Source of the DNA: Bacillus sp. 2B10
GTDB lineage: Bacteria > Pseudomonadota > Alphaproteobacteria > Sphingomonadales > Sphingomonadaceae
DNA: 64,000 nucleotides
Direction: 5' to 3'
Assembly: GCA_003946805.1 (NCBI GenBank)
Contig: RPSH01000008.1
Span: 1 to 64,000, forward strand
The position numbers were made by a program, and so were the translations under genes. This document shows, piece after piece, positions 43,487 through 53,966 of this stretch (positions are counted from its first letter, which is position 1; every line of letters begins with the position of its first letter). The notes beneath the pieces are model-generated. The model saw only the letters and a program-made list of their open reading frames with translations, ran no database searches and was not told the DNA's origin.

Positions 43487-45267
43487 GCGGCGCGTCCGAA
43501 ATCGGCGTCGTCGCTGTCCGGGCCGCCCTGCGACAGGTCGAGCGCGAAGCCGCGGGCGCGGGCCTGCTGGTCGACGACCGAGTTCGAGCGGACCTTGGGT
43601 GCGGGCGCCTTGGTACGGACCGCGGGCTTGCGGGCGGCCGGACGGCGCGCGGCGGGGCCATCGGTCACCCGGAAGAAGGCGATGCTCTGCTGCAGTTCGT
43701 TGGCCTGTCCCGCCAGCTCCTCGGAGGTCGAGGTGATCTGTTCGGAGGCCGATGCGTTCTGCTGCGTCACCTGATCGAGCTGCTGGAGCGCCTGGTTGAT
43801 CTGGCTGGCGCCGATATCCTGCTCGCGGCAAGCGGCGCTGATTTCCGACACCAGTTCGGCGGTACGACGGATGTCGGGCACCAGCTTGGTCAGCATCTCG
43901 CCCGCCTGCGCCGCTGCCTGCACCGTGTCGCTCGACACCGCGCTGATCTCGGCGGCCGCGCTCTGGCTGCGCTCGGCCAGCTTGCGCACTTCCGAAGCGA
44001 CGACCGCGAAGCCGCGACCATGTTCGCCGGCCCGGGCAGCCTCGACCGCGGCGTTCAGCGCGAGCAGATCGGTCTGGCGCGCGATTTCCTGCACGATGCC
44101 GATCTTTTCGGCGATGGTCCGCATCGCCTTGGCCGCGCGGTCCACCGCGACGCCGCTGGCTTCGGCATCCTTCGACGACTGGCGCGCGATCTTTTCGGTC
44201 TGCGCGGCATTGTCGGCGTTCTGCTTGATGTTGGCGGCCATCTCTTCCATCGACGCCGATGCTTCCTCGGCCGATGCCGCCTGCTCGGTGGCACCCTGGC
44301 TCACCTGTTCCGACGAGGCGGAGAGTTCCTGGCTGCCGCCCGCCACATTGTCCGCGGCGGCAGACGCGTCGCCGACGACGCTGCGCAGCCGTTCGACCAT
44401 CGACACCAGCGCATGGCCCAGCTTGTCCTTGTCCGACAGCGGCGTGTGGTCGACGGTCAGGTCGCCCTGCGCAATCTGGTCGGCCAGTGCCGCCGACTGC
44501 CGCAGCGCGAGCGTCATGCGGTGGACCGTATCGACGAGATCCTTGATCTCGTCGTTGGTCGTGACCTTCACCTCCTGGTCAAGGTCGCCGACTGCGACCG
44601 CATCGATCGCAACCGCGACGCGCTTCAGGCCACTGGAAACCAGATGCGAGATGTAGACGGATCCGGCGATGGCGATCAGCAGCGCGCAGGCCGCGGCGAT
44701 CAGCAACGTGTTTCGAGCAGAAGCGTAAAGTGCGGAAGTGTCGGCCTTGGCCTCGCGCATCCGCAAGCGCTGCAGTTCGACAAGCTTGGTGATTTGTTCG
44801 GACATGCCCATGACGACGGTCCGCGCTTCACCCATCGACAGTTTCATCGCCTCGTCGTTCCGGTTGGCAAGGGCCAGCAGACGAATCCGTTCGTTGATCG
44901 CCTTGTACGCGGTCCAGCGCGGGAGAATCTCGGCCCAGATCGGCTTGCCCCGTTCGGTGGCCCTCGACATGCCCAGCGCGATCTTCTGGTCGACGCTGTT
45001 GCGCATCTCAATCATGCGATCGTCGAATTTCTTCTTTTCGACGGGATCGAGGGTGGCTGCTATATTCTTTTCGTTACGGACGACGCGTCCGGAGTCGGCA
45101 TCGATCGACAAGGCAAGGTCGAGTTGTGCAGCCTGGACGCCGATCACCGCGCTGATTGCGTCGTTCAACGCGCTCGCGCGGCTGATACCGACGCCTACGA
45201 CGACGATCAGCATCGAGATGAGAAGGGCAAAGGTCGCCCCCAGTTTCAGCTTGATAGTAGGACGCAT
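43483..45267 (-). CDS. Methyl-accepting chemotaxis protein
   Basis: This 594-residue receptor has a membrane helix at about 10-30, a four-helix-bundle sensor domain (about 32-188, 4HB-type), a second membrane helix at about 188-210, a HAMP domain (about 212-265; [16 protein letters not shown]) and the signalling domain (about 300-525). The conserved tip reads [21 protein letters not shown]. The C-terminal tail ([17 protein letters not shown] and an acidic end) is long and basic and lacks a CheR-binding NWETF pentapeptide. The ligand is unknown. It sits between the two cheW genes. Confidence 0.95.
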   Translation of the reverse strand: MRPTIKLKLGATFALLISMLIVVVGVGISRASALNDAISAVIGVQAAQLDLALSIDADSGRVVRNEKNIAATLDPVEKKKFDDRMIEMRNSVDQKIALGMSRATERGKPIWAEILPRWTAYKAINERIRLLALANRNDEAMKLSMGEARTVVMGMSEQITKLVELQRLRMREAKADTSALYASARNTLLIAAACALLIAIAGSVYISHLVSSGLKRVAVAIDAVAVGDLDQEVKVTTNDEIKDLVDTVHRMTLALRQSAALADQIAQGDLTVDHTPLSDKDKLGHALVSMVERLRSVVGDASAAADNVAGGSQELSASSEQVSQGATEQAASAEEASASMEEMAANIKQNADNAAQTEKIARQSSKDAEASGVAVDRAAKAMRTIAEKIGIVQEIARQTDLLALNAAVEAARAGEHGRGFAVVASEVRKLAERSQSAAAEISAVSSDTVQAAAQAGEMLTKLVPDIRRTAELVSEISAACREQDIGASQINQALQQLDQVTQQNASASEQITSTSEELAGQANELQQSIAFFRVTDGPAARRPAARKPAVRTKAPAPKVRSNSVVDQQARARGFALDLSQGGPDSDDADFGRAA

Positions 45268-45288
45268 CGGTTAAATCCCCCCGAAATT

Positions 45289-45804
45289 TCAATGGATAGC
45301 CGCGCCGGCAGTTTCGCTTCGCGCGATGGACAGGAAAATTGCCTCGAGATCGGGCAGGACCACGACGTCGTCGCCATGCCGGACCAGCGCGCGGACATGG
45401 TCGCGGCGCCAGCGCAGCCCGACGACGGGCGGTCCCTCGCTGGCGGTCGCATCGAACGTCGCGACCTCGTGCACCTTGTCGGTGCGCAGGCCGACGATCG
45501 TCGGTTCGCCGCCCAGGTCGATCTCGATCACGACGATCCGGCTGTCGGCGGTGGTCGCCGGGACGTCCATCCCAAAGGCGAGGTGCAGGTCGGCGAGCGG
45601 GATGATCCGGCCGCGAAAGTTCACGACATGCCGGACCAGCGCCGGGGCGCCCGGCACCCGCGTTTCGGGCATCATGTCGAGAATCTCGCGAACCAGGACC
45701 GCTTCCAGAGCGAAGCTTTGCCCACCGAGATCGAAGACGAGGACCTCGAGCCGGTCGTCGTGGTTCCATGGCACGGCGGTCGATTGCATGTCATCCGGCT
45801 GCAC
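45289..45804 (-). CDS. cheW: Chemotaxis coupling protein CheW (first copy)
   Basis: This 171-residue CheW protein has the strand pattern RLEVLVFDLGGQSFALEAVLVREIL and the VRHVVNFRGRIIPLADLHLAFG motif. It couples receptors to CheA in the cytoplasm. Its first codons overlap the end of cheA by 14 bases. The C-terminal portion (RWRRDHVRALVRHGDDVVVL) is longer than minimal CheW. It lies directly upstream of the mcp gene. Confidence 0.94.
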   Translation of the reverse strand: MQPDDMQSTAVPWNHDDRLEVLVFDLGGQSFALEAVLVREILDMMPETRVPGAPALVRHVVNFRGRIIPLADLHLAFGMDVPATTADSRIVVIEIDLGGEPTIVGLRTDKVHEVATFDATASEGPPVVGLRWRRDHVRALVRHGDDVVVLPDLEAIFLSIARSETAGAAIH

Positions 45805-47743
45805 GCAGCGTCTCCTGATGCGGTTGGCCGAGCGCGATCATCTGGGCAATGTCGAGGATCAGCGCGACCTCGCCATCGCCGAGGATCGTCGCACCGGCAA
45901 AGGTCGCGACGCCCTGATGCAGCGTCGACATCGGCTTGATGACCGTCTGGTGGTTGCCGATAATCTGGTCGACGACCAGCCCGATGCGCCCCTGCGGGGT
46001 GGCGACCACCACGATCTTCTGGAACGGATCGGGCCGGGTATCGGTCGTGAACACCTCGCGCAGGCGCAGGAACGGCACCAGCTTCTCGCGCAGCGTTATC
46101 AGGCTGCGGCCGCGGTGACGCATATCGTCCTCGAGCGAGAGTTCGATACATTCCTCGACCGCGGTCAGCGGGATGACGTAGCGGCCGGTTCCGACGCGGA
46201 CCAGCAGCCCGTCGATGATGGCGAGGGTGAGCGGAATGCGCAGGGCGATCAGCGAACCTTCGCCCTCGGTCGACTGGACGTCGATCGATCCGCGCAGGCC
46301 CTCGATCGTGCGCTTGACCACGTCCATGCCGACGCCGCGGCCCGACAGGTTGGTGACGGTCGCCGCGGTCGAGAAGCCGGGGGCGAAGATCAGTTGCAGC
46401 AGGTCGTGGTCGCTGAGCGGCTGGTCGGGCTGGATCAGGCCGTTCGCCTCCGCCTTTGCCCGGACGCGGGTGCGGTCGATGCCGCGGCCGTCGTCGCGGA
46501 TGGTGATGACGACCTCGCCCCCCGCCTGATGCGCGGCGAGGCGGACGGTGCCGGCGGCGGGCTTGCCCGCGGCGGTGCGGTCGTCGGCGGTCTCGAGCCC
46601 ATGATCGCAGCTGTTGCGGATCAGGTGGACCATCGGATCGAACAGCCGTTCGATCACGGTCTTGTCGACTTCGGTCGCCTCGCCCGCCGTTTCGAACTCG
46701 ATCGCCTTGCCGGTATCGCGGGCGAGGTCGTGGATCAGGCGGCGGAAGCGCGCGAAAAGCGAGCCGACCGGGACCATGCGCAGCACCATCATGGTCTCGC
46801 GCAGTTCGCCGGCCAGTCGCTCGATCTCTTCGGAGATCGAGCGCAGGACAAGATCCTGTCCCCGGTCGGCGAGCTGCGACAGGCGGCTCTGCGCGATCAC
46901 CAGTTCGCCGACGCGGTCCATCAGCGCGTCGAGCCGGCCGGCGGGTACGCGCACGCTTTCCTCGGCCTTGGCGGCCGAACGCGCGGCGGGGGTGTCGACG
47001 GCGACGGGCGGTGCGGCGAGGGCCGGTTCCTCCTCGACGGGCGCGGGCTCGCTTTCCGGTTCGTCGTCGAGCGCAAGCGGTGCGATGGCGAGTTCCATGT
47101 CGTCCATCACGAAGATGAAGACGTCCTCGATATCGTCGCGCTTGACGTCGCCGACCAGCGTGACGTCCCAGCCGACATGGCATTCGGTCGGGACCAGTTG
47201 CGACAGCGGCGGGACGGCGTCGGTGCGCGCGACGATGGTGCAGTCGGCCAGTTCGCGCAGTTCATCCAGCAGCATCAGCGGGTTGGTGCCGTTGGCCATC
47301 GCATCGAGCGGCAGCTTGAACGACACGGTCCAGCCGGCGCGGGCGGGCGCCCCTGGCGCAGCGGGCGTGATGCCCGACGCTTCGTCGATCGCCGCCTGCA
47401 ACCGGGCGAGAATAACGTCGCCCTCCGCCTGCGGCGCATCGCCATCGACCAGCGCGCGCATATGGTCCTGCGCCGACAGGATCACCGCGACCAGCCCGGC
47501 GGTGGCGGGGACCTGTCCCTTGCGGACGCGGTCGAACGCGGTTTCGCAGTGATGGGTGAAGGCCGCCAGCGCATCGAAGCCGAACATCGCGCCCGACCCC
47601 TTGAGCGTGTGCAGCCCACGGAACACGGCGTTGACGAGATCGGTGTCGTCGAGGCGATGGCCGAGGTCGAGCAGGCCCTGTTCGACCTGATCCAGCACCT
47701 CGCCCGCCTCGACGCGGAAGGCGGCGACGGGATCGTCGATCAC
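45791..47743 (-). CDS. cheA: Chemotaxis sensor kinase CheA
   Basis: This 650-residue kinase has an N-terminal P1/HPt domain with phospho-acceptor H45 in FRGLHTLKGSG. A middle region (about 130-225) holds a compact P2-like segment, then an acidic linker and the dimerisation helices (about 260-320). The ATPase domain (about 320-500) shows LIRNSCDHGLE, DDGRGID and GRGVGMDVV. A C-terminal CheW-like domain covers about 505-640. CheA receives receptor signals and phosphorylates CheY and CheB. Its start overlaps cheY's stop (ATGA). Confidence 0.97.
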   Translation of the reverse strand: MIDDPVAAFRVEAGEVLDQVEQGLLDLGHRLDDTDLVNAVFRGLHTLKGSGAMFGFDALAAFTHHCETAFDRVRKGQVPATAGLVAVILSAQDHMRALVDGDAPQAEGDVILARLQAAIDEASGITPAAPGAPARAGWTVSFKLPLDAMANGTNPLMLLDELRELADCTIVARTDAVPPLSQLVPTECHVGWDVTLVGDVKRDDIEDVFIFVMDDMELAIAPLALDDEPESEPAPVEEEPALAAPPVAVDTPAARSAAKAEESVRVPAGRLDALMDRVGELVIAQSRLSQLADRGQDLVLRSISEEIERLAGELRETMMVLRMVPVGSLFARFRRLIHDLARDTGKAIEFETAGEATEVDKTVIERLFDPMVHLIRNSCDHGLETADDRTAAGKPAAGTVRLAAHQAGGEVVITIRDDGRGIDRTRVRAKAEANGLIQPDQPLSDHDLLQLIFAPGFSTAATVTNLSGRGVGMDVVKRTIEGLRGSIDVQSTEGEGSLIALRIPLTLAIIDGLLVRVGTGRYVIPLTAVEECIELSLEDDMRHRGRSLITLREKLVPFLRLREVFTTDTRPDPFQKIVVVATPQGRIGLVVDQIIGNHQTVIKPMSTLHQGVATFAGATILGDGEVALILDIAQMIALGQPHQETLRAAG

Positions 47744-48108
47744 CGGCCGAGTACCTTGCGTGCGACCTTCACCAGCTGATCGGGGACGAACGGCTTCACC
47801 AGCCAGCCGGTCGCGCCGGCGGCCTTGGCCTGGTTCTTCATCTCGGGATCGGATTCGGTGGTCAGGAAGATGATCGGCACCCCGGCCTGCGCGGGCTGTT
47901 TGCGCAGTTCGCGGATCATCGACAGGCCATCCATGTTCGGCATGTTCAGGTCGGTGACGATCATGTCGAACCTGGTCGCCTCGGCCTTTGCCAGCCCTTC
48001 GACGCCGTCGCCGGCCTCGGTCACGCTGTAGCCGGCACCCGTCAGCGCGATGCGGATCGCCATGCGCAGGCTGGCGGAATCGTCGACGGCGAGAATGGAA
48101 GCGGTCAT
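47740..48108 (-). CDS. cheY: Chemotaxis response regulator CheY
   Basis: This 122-residue single receiver domain has acidic pocket D9/D10, phospho-acceptor D53 in VTDLNMPNMDG, conserved Thr in FLTTES and Lys in WLVKPF. CheY-P controls the flagellar motor switch or, in non-flagellar systems, another output. ATG at 48108 fits a lone receiver. It overlaps the STAS gene start-side and cheA end-side by four bases each, so translation is coupled along the operon. Confidence 0.96.
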   Translation of the reverse strand: MTASILAVDDSASLRMAIRIALTGAGYSVTEAGDGVEGLAKAEATRFDMIVTDLNMPNMDGLSMIRELRKQPAQAGVPIIFLTTESDPEMKNQAKAAGATGWLVKPFVPDQLVKVARKVLGR

Positions 48109-48413
48109 TGCAGCGGTACTCCGTGGAACCAGAAAGCGTTGTCGTCGGGGGTCATCGCGTCGGTGAACCCGGCACGGTGGAGAAGGGCGGTGAGCGTGTC
48201 GTCGGCGGGGGTTGCCAGACGGACGGCGGTGCCGCGCAGCCGGGCCTCGGCGCGCAGGCTCTCGATCAGTTGCACGACGCTGAGGTCGGGGGCGGTCAGC
48301 CCGGCGGCGTCGAGCACGATGTCCACATCCGGCGGCAGGTCGCGTAGCGCGTCGGCGACGGTACCGACCGACTCCATCGTCACGTCGGGCGGCAAGAAGA
48401 TCGTAGACGGCAT
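48105..48413 (-). CDS. STAS-domain protein at the head of the chemotaxis operon
   Basis: This 102-residue STAS-domain protein has the anti-sigma-factor antagonist fold pattern (VDIVLDAAGLTAPDLSVVQLIESLRAEA). Related proteins occur as first genes of alphaproteobacterial chemotaxis operons. The usual phosphorylatable Ser/Thr is not certain here. It may modulate CheA or a partner regulator; this is inference. It is the first gene after the CtrA-type site at 48459-48473. Confidence 0.78.
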   Translation of the reverse strand: MPSTIFLPPDVTMESVGTVADALRDLPPDVDIVLDAAGLTAPDLSVVQLIESLRAEARLRGTAVRLATPADDTLTALLHRAGFTDAMTPDDNAFWFHGVPLQ

Positions 48414-48458
48414 ATGGTAGAACCCCCCGATGACTGGGAGTTGCTTCGCAGCGGCTGC

Positions 48459-48473
48459 TTAAGATCGATTTAA
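48459..48473 (-). promoter_or_regulatory. CtrA box (TTAA-N7-TTAA) upstream of the chemotaxis operon
   Basis: The site TTAA-GATCGAT-TTAA is exactly the CtrA spacing. It is embedded in a palindrome, TGCTTAA/TTAAGCA (48456-48476). It lies 46 bases upstream of the STAS gene start, where a promoter should be. GTTAAC half-sites also occur at 48531-48536 and 48586-48591. Confidence 0.65.
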
Positions 48474-48679
48474 GCACGGCGCAGGCGCCAGCGGTCCCGA
48501 AGTTCCGGCGGATCGCCTGCGGTCGATGCCGTTAACCATGTCGTCGCGCGTTGCGCAGGTACGACGTCGGCGGCCGCGACGGCGGGTTAACGTTTGCGCG
48601 GCGTGAGCGTCATTCGAAAGTCTGAGAGGAAATATGCGCAAAATTCGCGCAGGGCCAGCCGCGGTGACGGCCGGCGCGA

Positions 48680-48886
48680 TCAGCGGCGCGGCAGGCGGCG
48701 CGCGATCAGGATCAGCAGCAGGCCGAGCGCGGCGGTCACCGATCCGGTAATGACCCAGAGATACTGGTCGATCATGAAGGAACTGGCGGGCCAGCGGATG
48801 ATCCCCATCCCCTGACCCAGCCAGAACAGTCCGACGAACGCGAGGATCGCGCCAACGATCGTGAGCGTGCGCCGGACGTAGCGCAT
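48680..48886 (-). CDS. Small two-helix inner-membrane protein
   Basis: This 68-residue protein has two membrane helices (LTIVGAILAFVGLFWLG and VITGSVTAALGLLLILIARR) with a basic C-terminus. I do not recognise a family, though small proteins like this often follow gltA in sphingomonads. It starts one base after the gltA stop codon and is therefore co-transcribed with gltX-gltA. No function can be given. Confidence 0.72.
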   Translation of the reverse strand: MRYVRRTLTIVGAILAFVGLFWLGQGMGIIRWPASSFMIDQYLWVITGSVTAALGLLLILIARRLPRR

Positions 48887-48887
48887 G

Positions 48888-50171
48888 TCAGCGCTTGCCC
48901 ACGGGTAGATAGTCGCGCTGCGTCGGGCCGGTGTAGAGCTGGCGCGGACGGCCGATCTTCTGCTCGGGGTCCGAGATCATCTCGTTCCACTGCGCGACCC
49001 AGCCGACGGTGCGGGCCAGCGCGAACAGCGCGGTGAACATCGTCGTCGGGAAACCGATCGCCGACAGGATGACGCCCGAATAGAAATCGACGTTCGGGAA
49101 CAGCTTTTTCTCGCGGAAATAGTCGTCGTTCAGCGCGATCTCTTCCAGCTGCAGCGCGGTTTCGAACACGGGGTCGTTGACGCCGAGCGAATCGAACACT
49201 TCGCGCACGGTCTTCTGCATCACCGTCGCGCGGGGATCATAGTTCTTATAGACGCGGTGGCCGAAGCCCATCAGGCGGAACGGATCGTCCTTGTTCTTGG
49301 CACGGGCGATATATTCCGGAATGCGGTCGGGCGTGCCGATCTCGCGCAGCATGTTGAGCGCGGCTTCGTTCGCGCCGCCATGCGCCGGACCCCACAGACA
49401 GGCGATGCCCGCCGCGATGCAGGCGAACGGGTTGGCACCCGACGAACCGGCAAGGCGCACGGTCGAGGTCGAGGCGTTCTGTTCATGGTCGGCATGCAGG
49501 ATGAAGATCCGGTCCAGCGCCTTCTCGACGACCGGGTTCACCTCATATTCCTCGGCCGGCACGCCGAACGTCATGCGCAGGAAATTGCCGGTGTAGCTCA
49601 GGTCGTTCTTCGGATAGATGAACGGCTGACCCACGCTGTACTTGTACGCCATCGCCGCGATCGTCGGCATCTTGGCGATCAGCCGGTGCGACGCGATCAT
49701 CCGCTGGTGCGGATCGGTGATGTCGGTCGAATCGTGGTAGAAGGCCGACAGCGCGCCGACGACGCCGCACATCACCGCCATCGGGTGGGCATCGCGACGG
49801 AAGCCGCGGTAGAACCCCGCCAGCTGTTCGTGCAGCATGGTGTGGCGGGTGATCGTCCCGGTGAACTTGTTCAGTTCGTCGCCCGAGGGCAGTTCGCCGT
49901 TCAGCAGGAGATAGGCGACCTCCATGAAGCTCGACCCTTCGGCCAGCTGCCCGATCGGATAGCCGCGGTGGAGCAGTACGCCTTCGTCGCCGTCGATATA
50001 GGTCAGCGCCGAATCGCAGCTGGCGGTCGAGGTGAAGCCGGGATCGTAGGTGAAGGCGCCCGTCTGGGCATAGAGCTTGCGGATATCGATGACGTCGGGA
50101 CCGATCGTGCCCGAGCGTACCGGCAAATCGACGTCCTTGCCCGCAACCTGCAATTTCGCGTTATCGGCCAT
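48888..50171 (-). CDS. gltA: Type II citrate synthase
   Basis: This 427-residue enzyme condenses acetyl-CoA and oxaloacetate to citrate, the entry step of the TCA cycle. The active-site His residues are in [12 protein letters not shown] and [13 protein letters not shown], and the catalytic Asp is near [13 protein letters not shown] (VDFYSG). The N-terminal domain ([18 protein letters not shown]) is characteristic of the Gram-negative hexameric, NADH-sensitive type. It follows gltX after 18 bases; the adjacency of gltX and gltA is common in sphingomonads. Confidence 0.97.
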   Translation of the reverse strand: MADNAKLQVAGKDVDLPVRSGTIGPDVIDIRKLYAQTGAFTYDPGFTSTASCDSALTYIDGDEGVLLHRGYPIGQLAEGSSFMEVAYLLLNGELPSGDELNKFTGTITRHTMLHEQLAGFYRGFRRDAHPMAVMCGVVGALSAFYHDSTDITDPHQRMIASHRLIAKMPTIAAMAYKYSVGQPFIYPKNDLSYTGNFLRMTFGVPAEEYEVNPVVEKALDRIFILHADHEQNASTSTVRLAGSSGANPFACIAAGIACLWGPAHGGANEAALNMLREIGTPDRIPEYIARAKNKDDPFRLMGFGHRVYKNYDPRATVMQKTVREVFDSLGVNDPVFETALQLEEIALNDDYFREKKLFPNVDFYSGVILSAIGFPTTMFTALFALARTVGWVAQWNEMISDPEQKIGRPRQLYTGPTQRDYLPVGKR

Positions 50172-50189
50172 CTGGCGTCTCCTGTCTCG

Positions 50190-51620
50190 TTATGCGGCCG
50201 GTGCGGCCATCTGGTCTTTGATGCGGCCCAGGCTCTCGTCGCGACCCAGCAGGGCGAGCACGTCGAAGATACCCGGTGAGGTGCGCGAGCCCGTCAGCGC
50301 GGCGCGAAGCGGTTGCGCGGCAGCACCCAGCTTCAACCCCGCCGCCTCCGCCACTTCGCGTACCGCAGCTTCGATTGTCTCCGTATCCCATGCTGCGAGT
50401 GCGTCAAGCGCGTCGTGCAACTGCGACAAAATCGCACGGGCGTCGGGCGTCAGTAGCGCGGTCGCGCCATCGTCCATTGCCAGCGGGCGGGAGCGGAAGA
50501 AGAAGGCGGCGTTGGCGGCCAGTTCGTTGATATCGGCCGCCCGGACCTTCAGCACCGGCATGGCGCGGTGCAGCAGATCGCGGTCGATCCCGGCCGGCAG
50601 GCGCCCGGCGACCAGGTCGGTCAGGCGGGCGTCGTCGGCTTCGCGGATGTAGTGGCCGTTGAGGTTCAGCAGCTTCTTGGTGTCGAAGCGCGACGGCGAA
50701 CGGCCGACACCCGAAAGGTCGAACACCTCGGTCCCGCGTTCGCGGCTGATGATCTCCTCGTCGCCATGGCCCCAGCCCAGACGCAGCAGGTAATTGTTCA
50801 GCGCTTCGGGCAGCACGCCCAGTTCGTCGCGATATGCCTCGACGCCCAGCGCGCCGTGACGCTTCGACAGCTTGGCGCCGTCAGCGCCGTGGATCAGCGG
50901 GACATGGGCATAGACCGGATCGGGCCAGCCGCCCTCGACCGCGTCCATCGCGCGGATCAGTGCCAGCTGGCGGAAGGCGTTGTTGAGGTGGTCGTCGCCG
51001 CGGATGACGTGGGTCACGCCCATGTCGTGATCGTCTACCACGACCGCCAGCATATAGGTGGGCGTGCCGTCGGAGCGCAGCAGGACGAAATCGTCGAGTT
51101 CGGCATTGGCGACGGTGACGTCGCCCTGCACCTGATCGGAGATCGTGACCGAGCCTTCCTTCGGCGCCTTCAGGCGGACGACGAAGGGCGCGCCGTGTGG
51201 AGCGTCCTCCGGTGCGCGATCGCGCCAGCGGCCGTCGTAGCGGATCGGCTTGCCGGCCGCGCGCTGTCCGTCGCGTAGCGCGGTCAGCTCTTCGGGCGTG
51301 GCGTAGCAGCGATAGGCATGGCCGGCGTCGAGCAATTGCTTCGCGACGGCGGCGTGACGATCGGCGCGGGCGAACTGGAACACGGCGTCGCCGTCCCAGT
51401 CGAGGCCGAGCCAGCGCATCCCGTCGAGGATCGCGTCGATCGCGGGCTGGGTCGAGCGCGCACGATCGGTATCCTCGATCCGCAGCAGGAAGCGGCCGCC
51501 ATGACGGCGGGCATAGAGCCAGTTGAACAGCGCGGTGCGCGCGCCGCCGATGTGGAGAAAGCCGGTCGGTGACGGCGCAAAACGGGTGACGACAGGCGTC
51601 GCGGAATTGGTTGCGCCCAA
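50190..51620 (-). CDS. gltX: Glutamyl-tRNA synthetase
   Basis: This 476-residue class I synthetase charges tRNA-Glu. The HIGH-like motif is H23-I-G-G in [12 protein letters not shown], and the KMSKS-like loop reads AKLSKRHGA. The second signature [13 protein letters not shown] is present, and the C-terminal anticodon-binding domain covers about 330-476. Length is typical. It heads the gltX-gltA operon and is divergent from comEC, 33 bases apart. Confidence 0.97.
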   Translation of the reverse strand: MGATNSATPVVTRFAPSPTGFLHIGGARTALFNWLYARRHGGRFLLRIEDTDRARSTQPAIDAILDGMRWLGLDWDGDAVFQFARADRHAAVAKQLLDAGHAYRCYATPEELTALRDGQRAAGKPIRYDGRWRDRAPEDAPHGAPFVVRLKAPKEGSVTISDQVQGDVTVANAELDDFVLLRSDGTPTYMLAVVVDDHDMGVTHVIRGDDHLNNAFRQLALIRAMDAVEGGWPDPVYAHVPLIHGADGAKLSKRHGALGVEAYRDELGVLPEALNNYLLRLGWGHGDEEIISRERGTEVFDLSGVGRSPSRFDTKKLLNLNGHYIREADDARLTDLVAGRLPAGIDRDLLHRAMPVLKVRAADINELAANAAFFFRSRPLAMDDGATALLTPDARAILSQLHDALDALAAWDTETIEAAVREVAEAAGLKLGAAAQPLRAALTGSRTSPGIFDVLALLGRDESLGRIKDQMAAPAA

Positions 51621-51653
51621 GCGCGGATGCTCCCAGACATCGGGTGGAACGAT

Positions 51654-53831
51654 ATGGCAAACTCAGCCGCGACCGCCCCTAGCATGGCACCCGGCACGCT
51701 TCAAACCGTGCGCCCCCCGTTCGGGTTCCTCGGGGCGCTGGAGGCGTTGGCGGAAGCCGAGCGGGGGCAATTGCCGCTGTGGATGCCGGTCGCGCTGGGC
51801 TCCGGCATCGCCGCGTGGTTCCTGTTGCCGGGGCAGGGGGCGTGGGCTGCGTTCCTGTTGCTGGCGCTGTCGGTCGCGTTGGCAGGGATGGTGCTGCCAT
51901 GGGGAACGCGGACCGCGCGGGCGATCACGCTGGCGGGCATGCTGGCGATGCTGGGCTGTGCGCTGGTGTGGTGGCGGGCGGAGCGGGTCGCCGCGCCGGT
52001 GCTGGCGCGCCCGGTGGTGGCGGCGTTCACCGGCACGGTCGAACGGGTCGAACCGTTGCCGGCGCGCGACCTGGTGCGACTGACGTTGCGGCCGGGGATG
52101 GAGGCAGGGCTGCCGCCACGGGTGCGGGTCAATGTCGCGGAAACCGACGTGCCGGCGGGGATCGTCGCGGGTAGCCGCATCTCGCTCCGCGCACGGCTGA
52201 TGCCGCCGCCGTCCGCCGCGCTGCCGGGTGCCTATGACTTTGCGCGGACCGCGTGGTTTCAGGGGATCGGCGCGACCGGGCGCGGCTTTGCGCCGATCCG
52301 GGTCGTCGCGGCGGGCGATGCCGGCAATGCCGGGCTGCGCGCGGCACTGACCGGGCATATCGTCGCACGGGTCGATGGCAGCGCGGGCGGAATCGCGGCG
52401 GCGTTCGTCACCGGCGACCGCGGGGCGATCGACGAAGTCGATGCGGAAGCGATGCGGCGGTCGGGGCTGGCGCACCTGTTGTCGATCAGCGGGCTGCACG
52501 TGACCGCGGTCGTCGTGGCGACGATGACGCTGGTGCTGAAACTGCTCGCGCTGTTCCCGCCGCTGGCGCTGCGCGTCCGGTTGCCGGTGGTGGCGGCCGG
52601 CGCGGGGGCGCTGGCGGCGCTGGGTTATACCTGGCTGTCGGGGGCGGACGTGCCGACGGTGCGGTCGTGCATCGCCGCACTGCTGGTGCTGGCGGCGCTG
52701 TCGCTGGGGCGCGAGGCGATCACGCTGCGGATGATCGCGACCGGCGCGTTGCTGGTGCTGCTGGTCCTGCCCGAATCGCTGGCCGGACCGAGCTTCCAAC
52801 TGAGCTTCGCCGCGGTTACCGCGATCGTGGCGCTGCACGAACATCCGCGCGTGCGCCGGTGGTTCCTGGCGCGCGACGAGGCGGTGTGGCGGCGGTTGCT
52901 GCGCGGCCTCGCTTCGCTGCTGCTGACCGGGCTGGTGGTCGAGGCTGCGCTGATGCCGATCGGCCTGTATCATTTCCACAAGGCCGGGCTGTACGGTGCG
53001 CTGGCCAACATCGTCGCGATCCCGCTGACGACCTTCGTCACCATGCCGCTGGAGGCGCTGGCGCTGCTGCTCGATTTGGTCGGGCTGGGTGCGCCGGCAT
53101 GGTGGGCGGTCGAGCGGTCGCTGGTGCTATTGTTGTGGATCGCGCACCGCGTGTCATCGGCACCGGGGTCGGTCGCCGCGCTGCCGGCGATGCCGGACGG
53201 GGCGTTCGCGCTGATGGTCGTCGGCGGGCTGTGGATCGCGTTGTGGCGCGCGCGGTGGCGGCGCTGGGGCGTGGTGCCGGTGGTGGCGGGGGCAGTCTGG
53301 GCGTTGGCGACGCCCGCGCCGGACCTGCTGGTGACCGGGGACGGGCGGCATCTGGCGCTGGCGACCGACGATGGCGGCATGGCGATCCTGCGCGACCGGG
53401 CGGGCGACTATGTCCGATCGACGCTGGGTGAGGGCGGGGGTGTTACCGGCGACCTGCCGCCGCTGTCCGGGCAACCGAATGCGCGGTGCAGCCCGGACCT
53501 GTGCGTCGCGACGCGCATGACGGGCGGGCGGCGCTGGACGATCCTCGCGACGCGCAGCGGCTATGCGGTGCCGTGGGCGGAACTGGTCGCCGCGTGCGCA
53601 CGCGCCGATATCGTGGTCAGCGAACGGCGTCTGCCGGAGAAATGCCGGCCGCGTTGGCTGAAGCTCGACCGCAAGATGCTGGCGCGGACCGGCGGGGTGG
53701 CGGTGACGCTGTCGACCGGGCGGGTGACGACGGTGCGGCGCGGCGGGCAGCACCCGTGGGAGGTGCCGCAGACGATCGCCCCGCCGCGTGCCGTGAAGAA
53801 TGCGCGTCTATTCCGATCTCGCAACACCTGA
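51654..53831 (+). CDS. comEC: ComEC/Rec2-family DNA uptake channel-like protein
   Basis: This 725-residue protein has a short N-terminal region with membrane helices (about 40-95), a soluble OB-like domain (about 110-240), and a competence domain of about eight helices (about 245-545; [14 protein letters not shown] and [17 protein letters not shown]). The C-terminal domain (about 560-700) aligns with the metallo-beta-lactamase part of ComEC but lacks the HxHxDH metal site, as in other alphaproteobacteria. ComEC imports single-stranded DNA. ATG at 51654 was chosen over 51627 for its GGTGGAA upstream. It is divergent from gltX. Confidence 0.92.
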   Translation: MANSAATAPSMAPGTLQTVRPPFGFLGALEALAEAERGQLPLWMPVALGSGIAAWFLLPGQGAWAAFLLLALSVALAGMVLPWGTRTARAITLAGMLAMLGCALVWWRAERVAAPVLARPVVAAFTGTVERVEPLPARDLVRLTLRPGMEAGLPPRVRVNVAETDVPAGIVAGSRISLRARLMPPPSAALPGAYDFARTAWFQGIGATGRGFAPIRVVAAGDAGNAGLRAALTGHIVARVDGSAGGIAAAFVTGDRGAIDEVDAEAMRRSGLAHLLSISGLHVTAVVVATMTLVLKLLALFPPLALRVRLPVVAAGAGALAALGYTWLSGADVPTVRSCIAALLVLAALSLGREAITLRMIATGALLVLLVLPESLAGPSFQLSFAAVTAIVALHEHPRVRRWFLARDEAVWRRLLRGLASLLLTGLVVEAALMPIGLYHFHKAGLYGALANIVAIPLTTFVTMPLEALALLLDLVGLGAPAWWAVERSLVLLLWIAHRVSSAPGSVAALPAMPDGAFALMVVGGLWIALWRARWRRWGVVPVVAGAVWALATPAPDLLVTGDGRHLALATDDGGMAILRDRAGDYVRSTLGEGGGVTGDLPPLSGQPNARCSPDLCVATRMTGGRRWTILATRSGYAVPWAELVAACARADIVVSERRLPEKCRPRWLKLDRKMLARTGGVAVTLSTGRVTTVRRGGQHPWEVPQTIAPPRAVKNARLFRSRNT

Positions 53832-53850
53832 CAAACCCGGATCGCAACAG

Positions 53851-53935
53851 ACGTCGTCCCAGCGAAGACTGGGACCTTCCGGTGACGGCACAGGACAGGA
53901 GCCGCTCGAGGCCCCAGCCTTCGCTGGGGCGACGT
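53851..53935. repeat. Dispersed palindromic repeat, family B, copy 3
   Basis: ACGTCGTCCCAGCG and CGCTGGGGCGACGT are complementary ends. The interior holds 'aggagccgctcgaggcccc', as in the copy at 4511-4600. It separates convergent comEC and dcd genes. Confidence 0.8.
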
Positions 53936-53966
53936 TTCCTTCGAGCGCCTTCGACCGGTCGAAGTC

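Noticed and set aside
44020..47779. Two long + strand frames across the mcp and cheA genes
   Set aside because: Antisense shadows; the - strand carries complete receptor and CheA domain orders.
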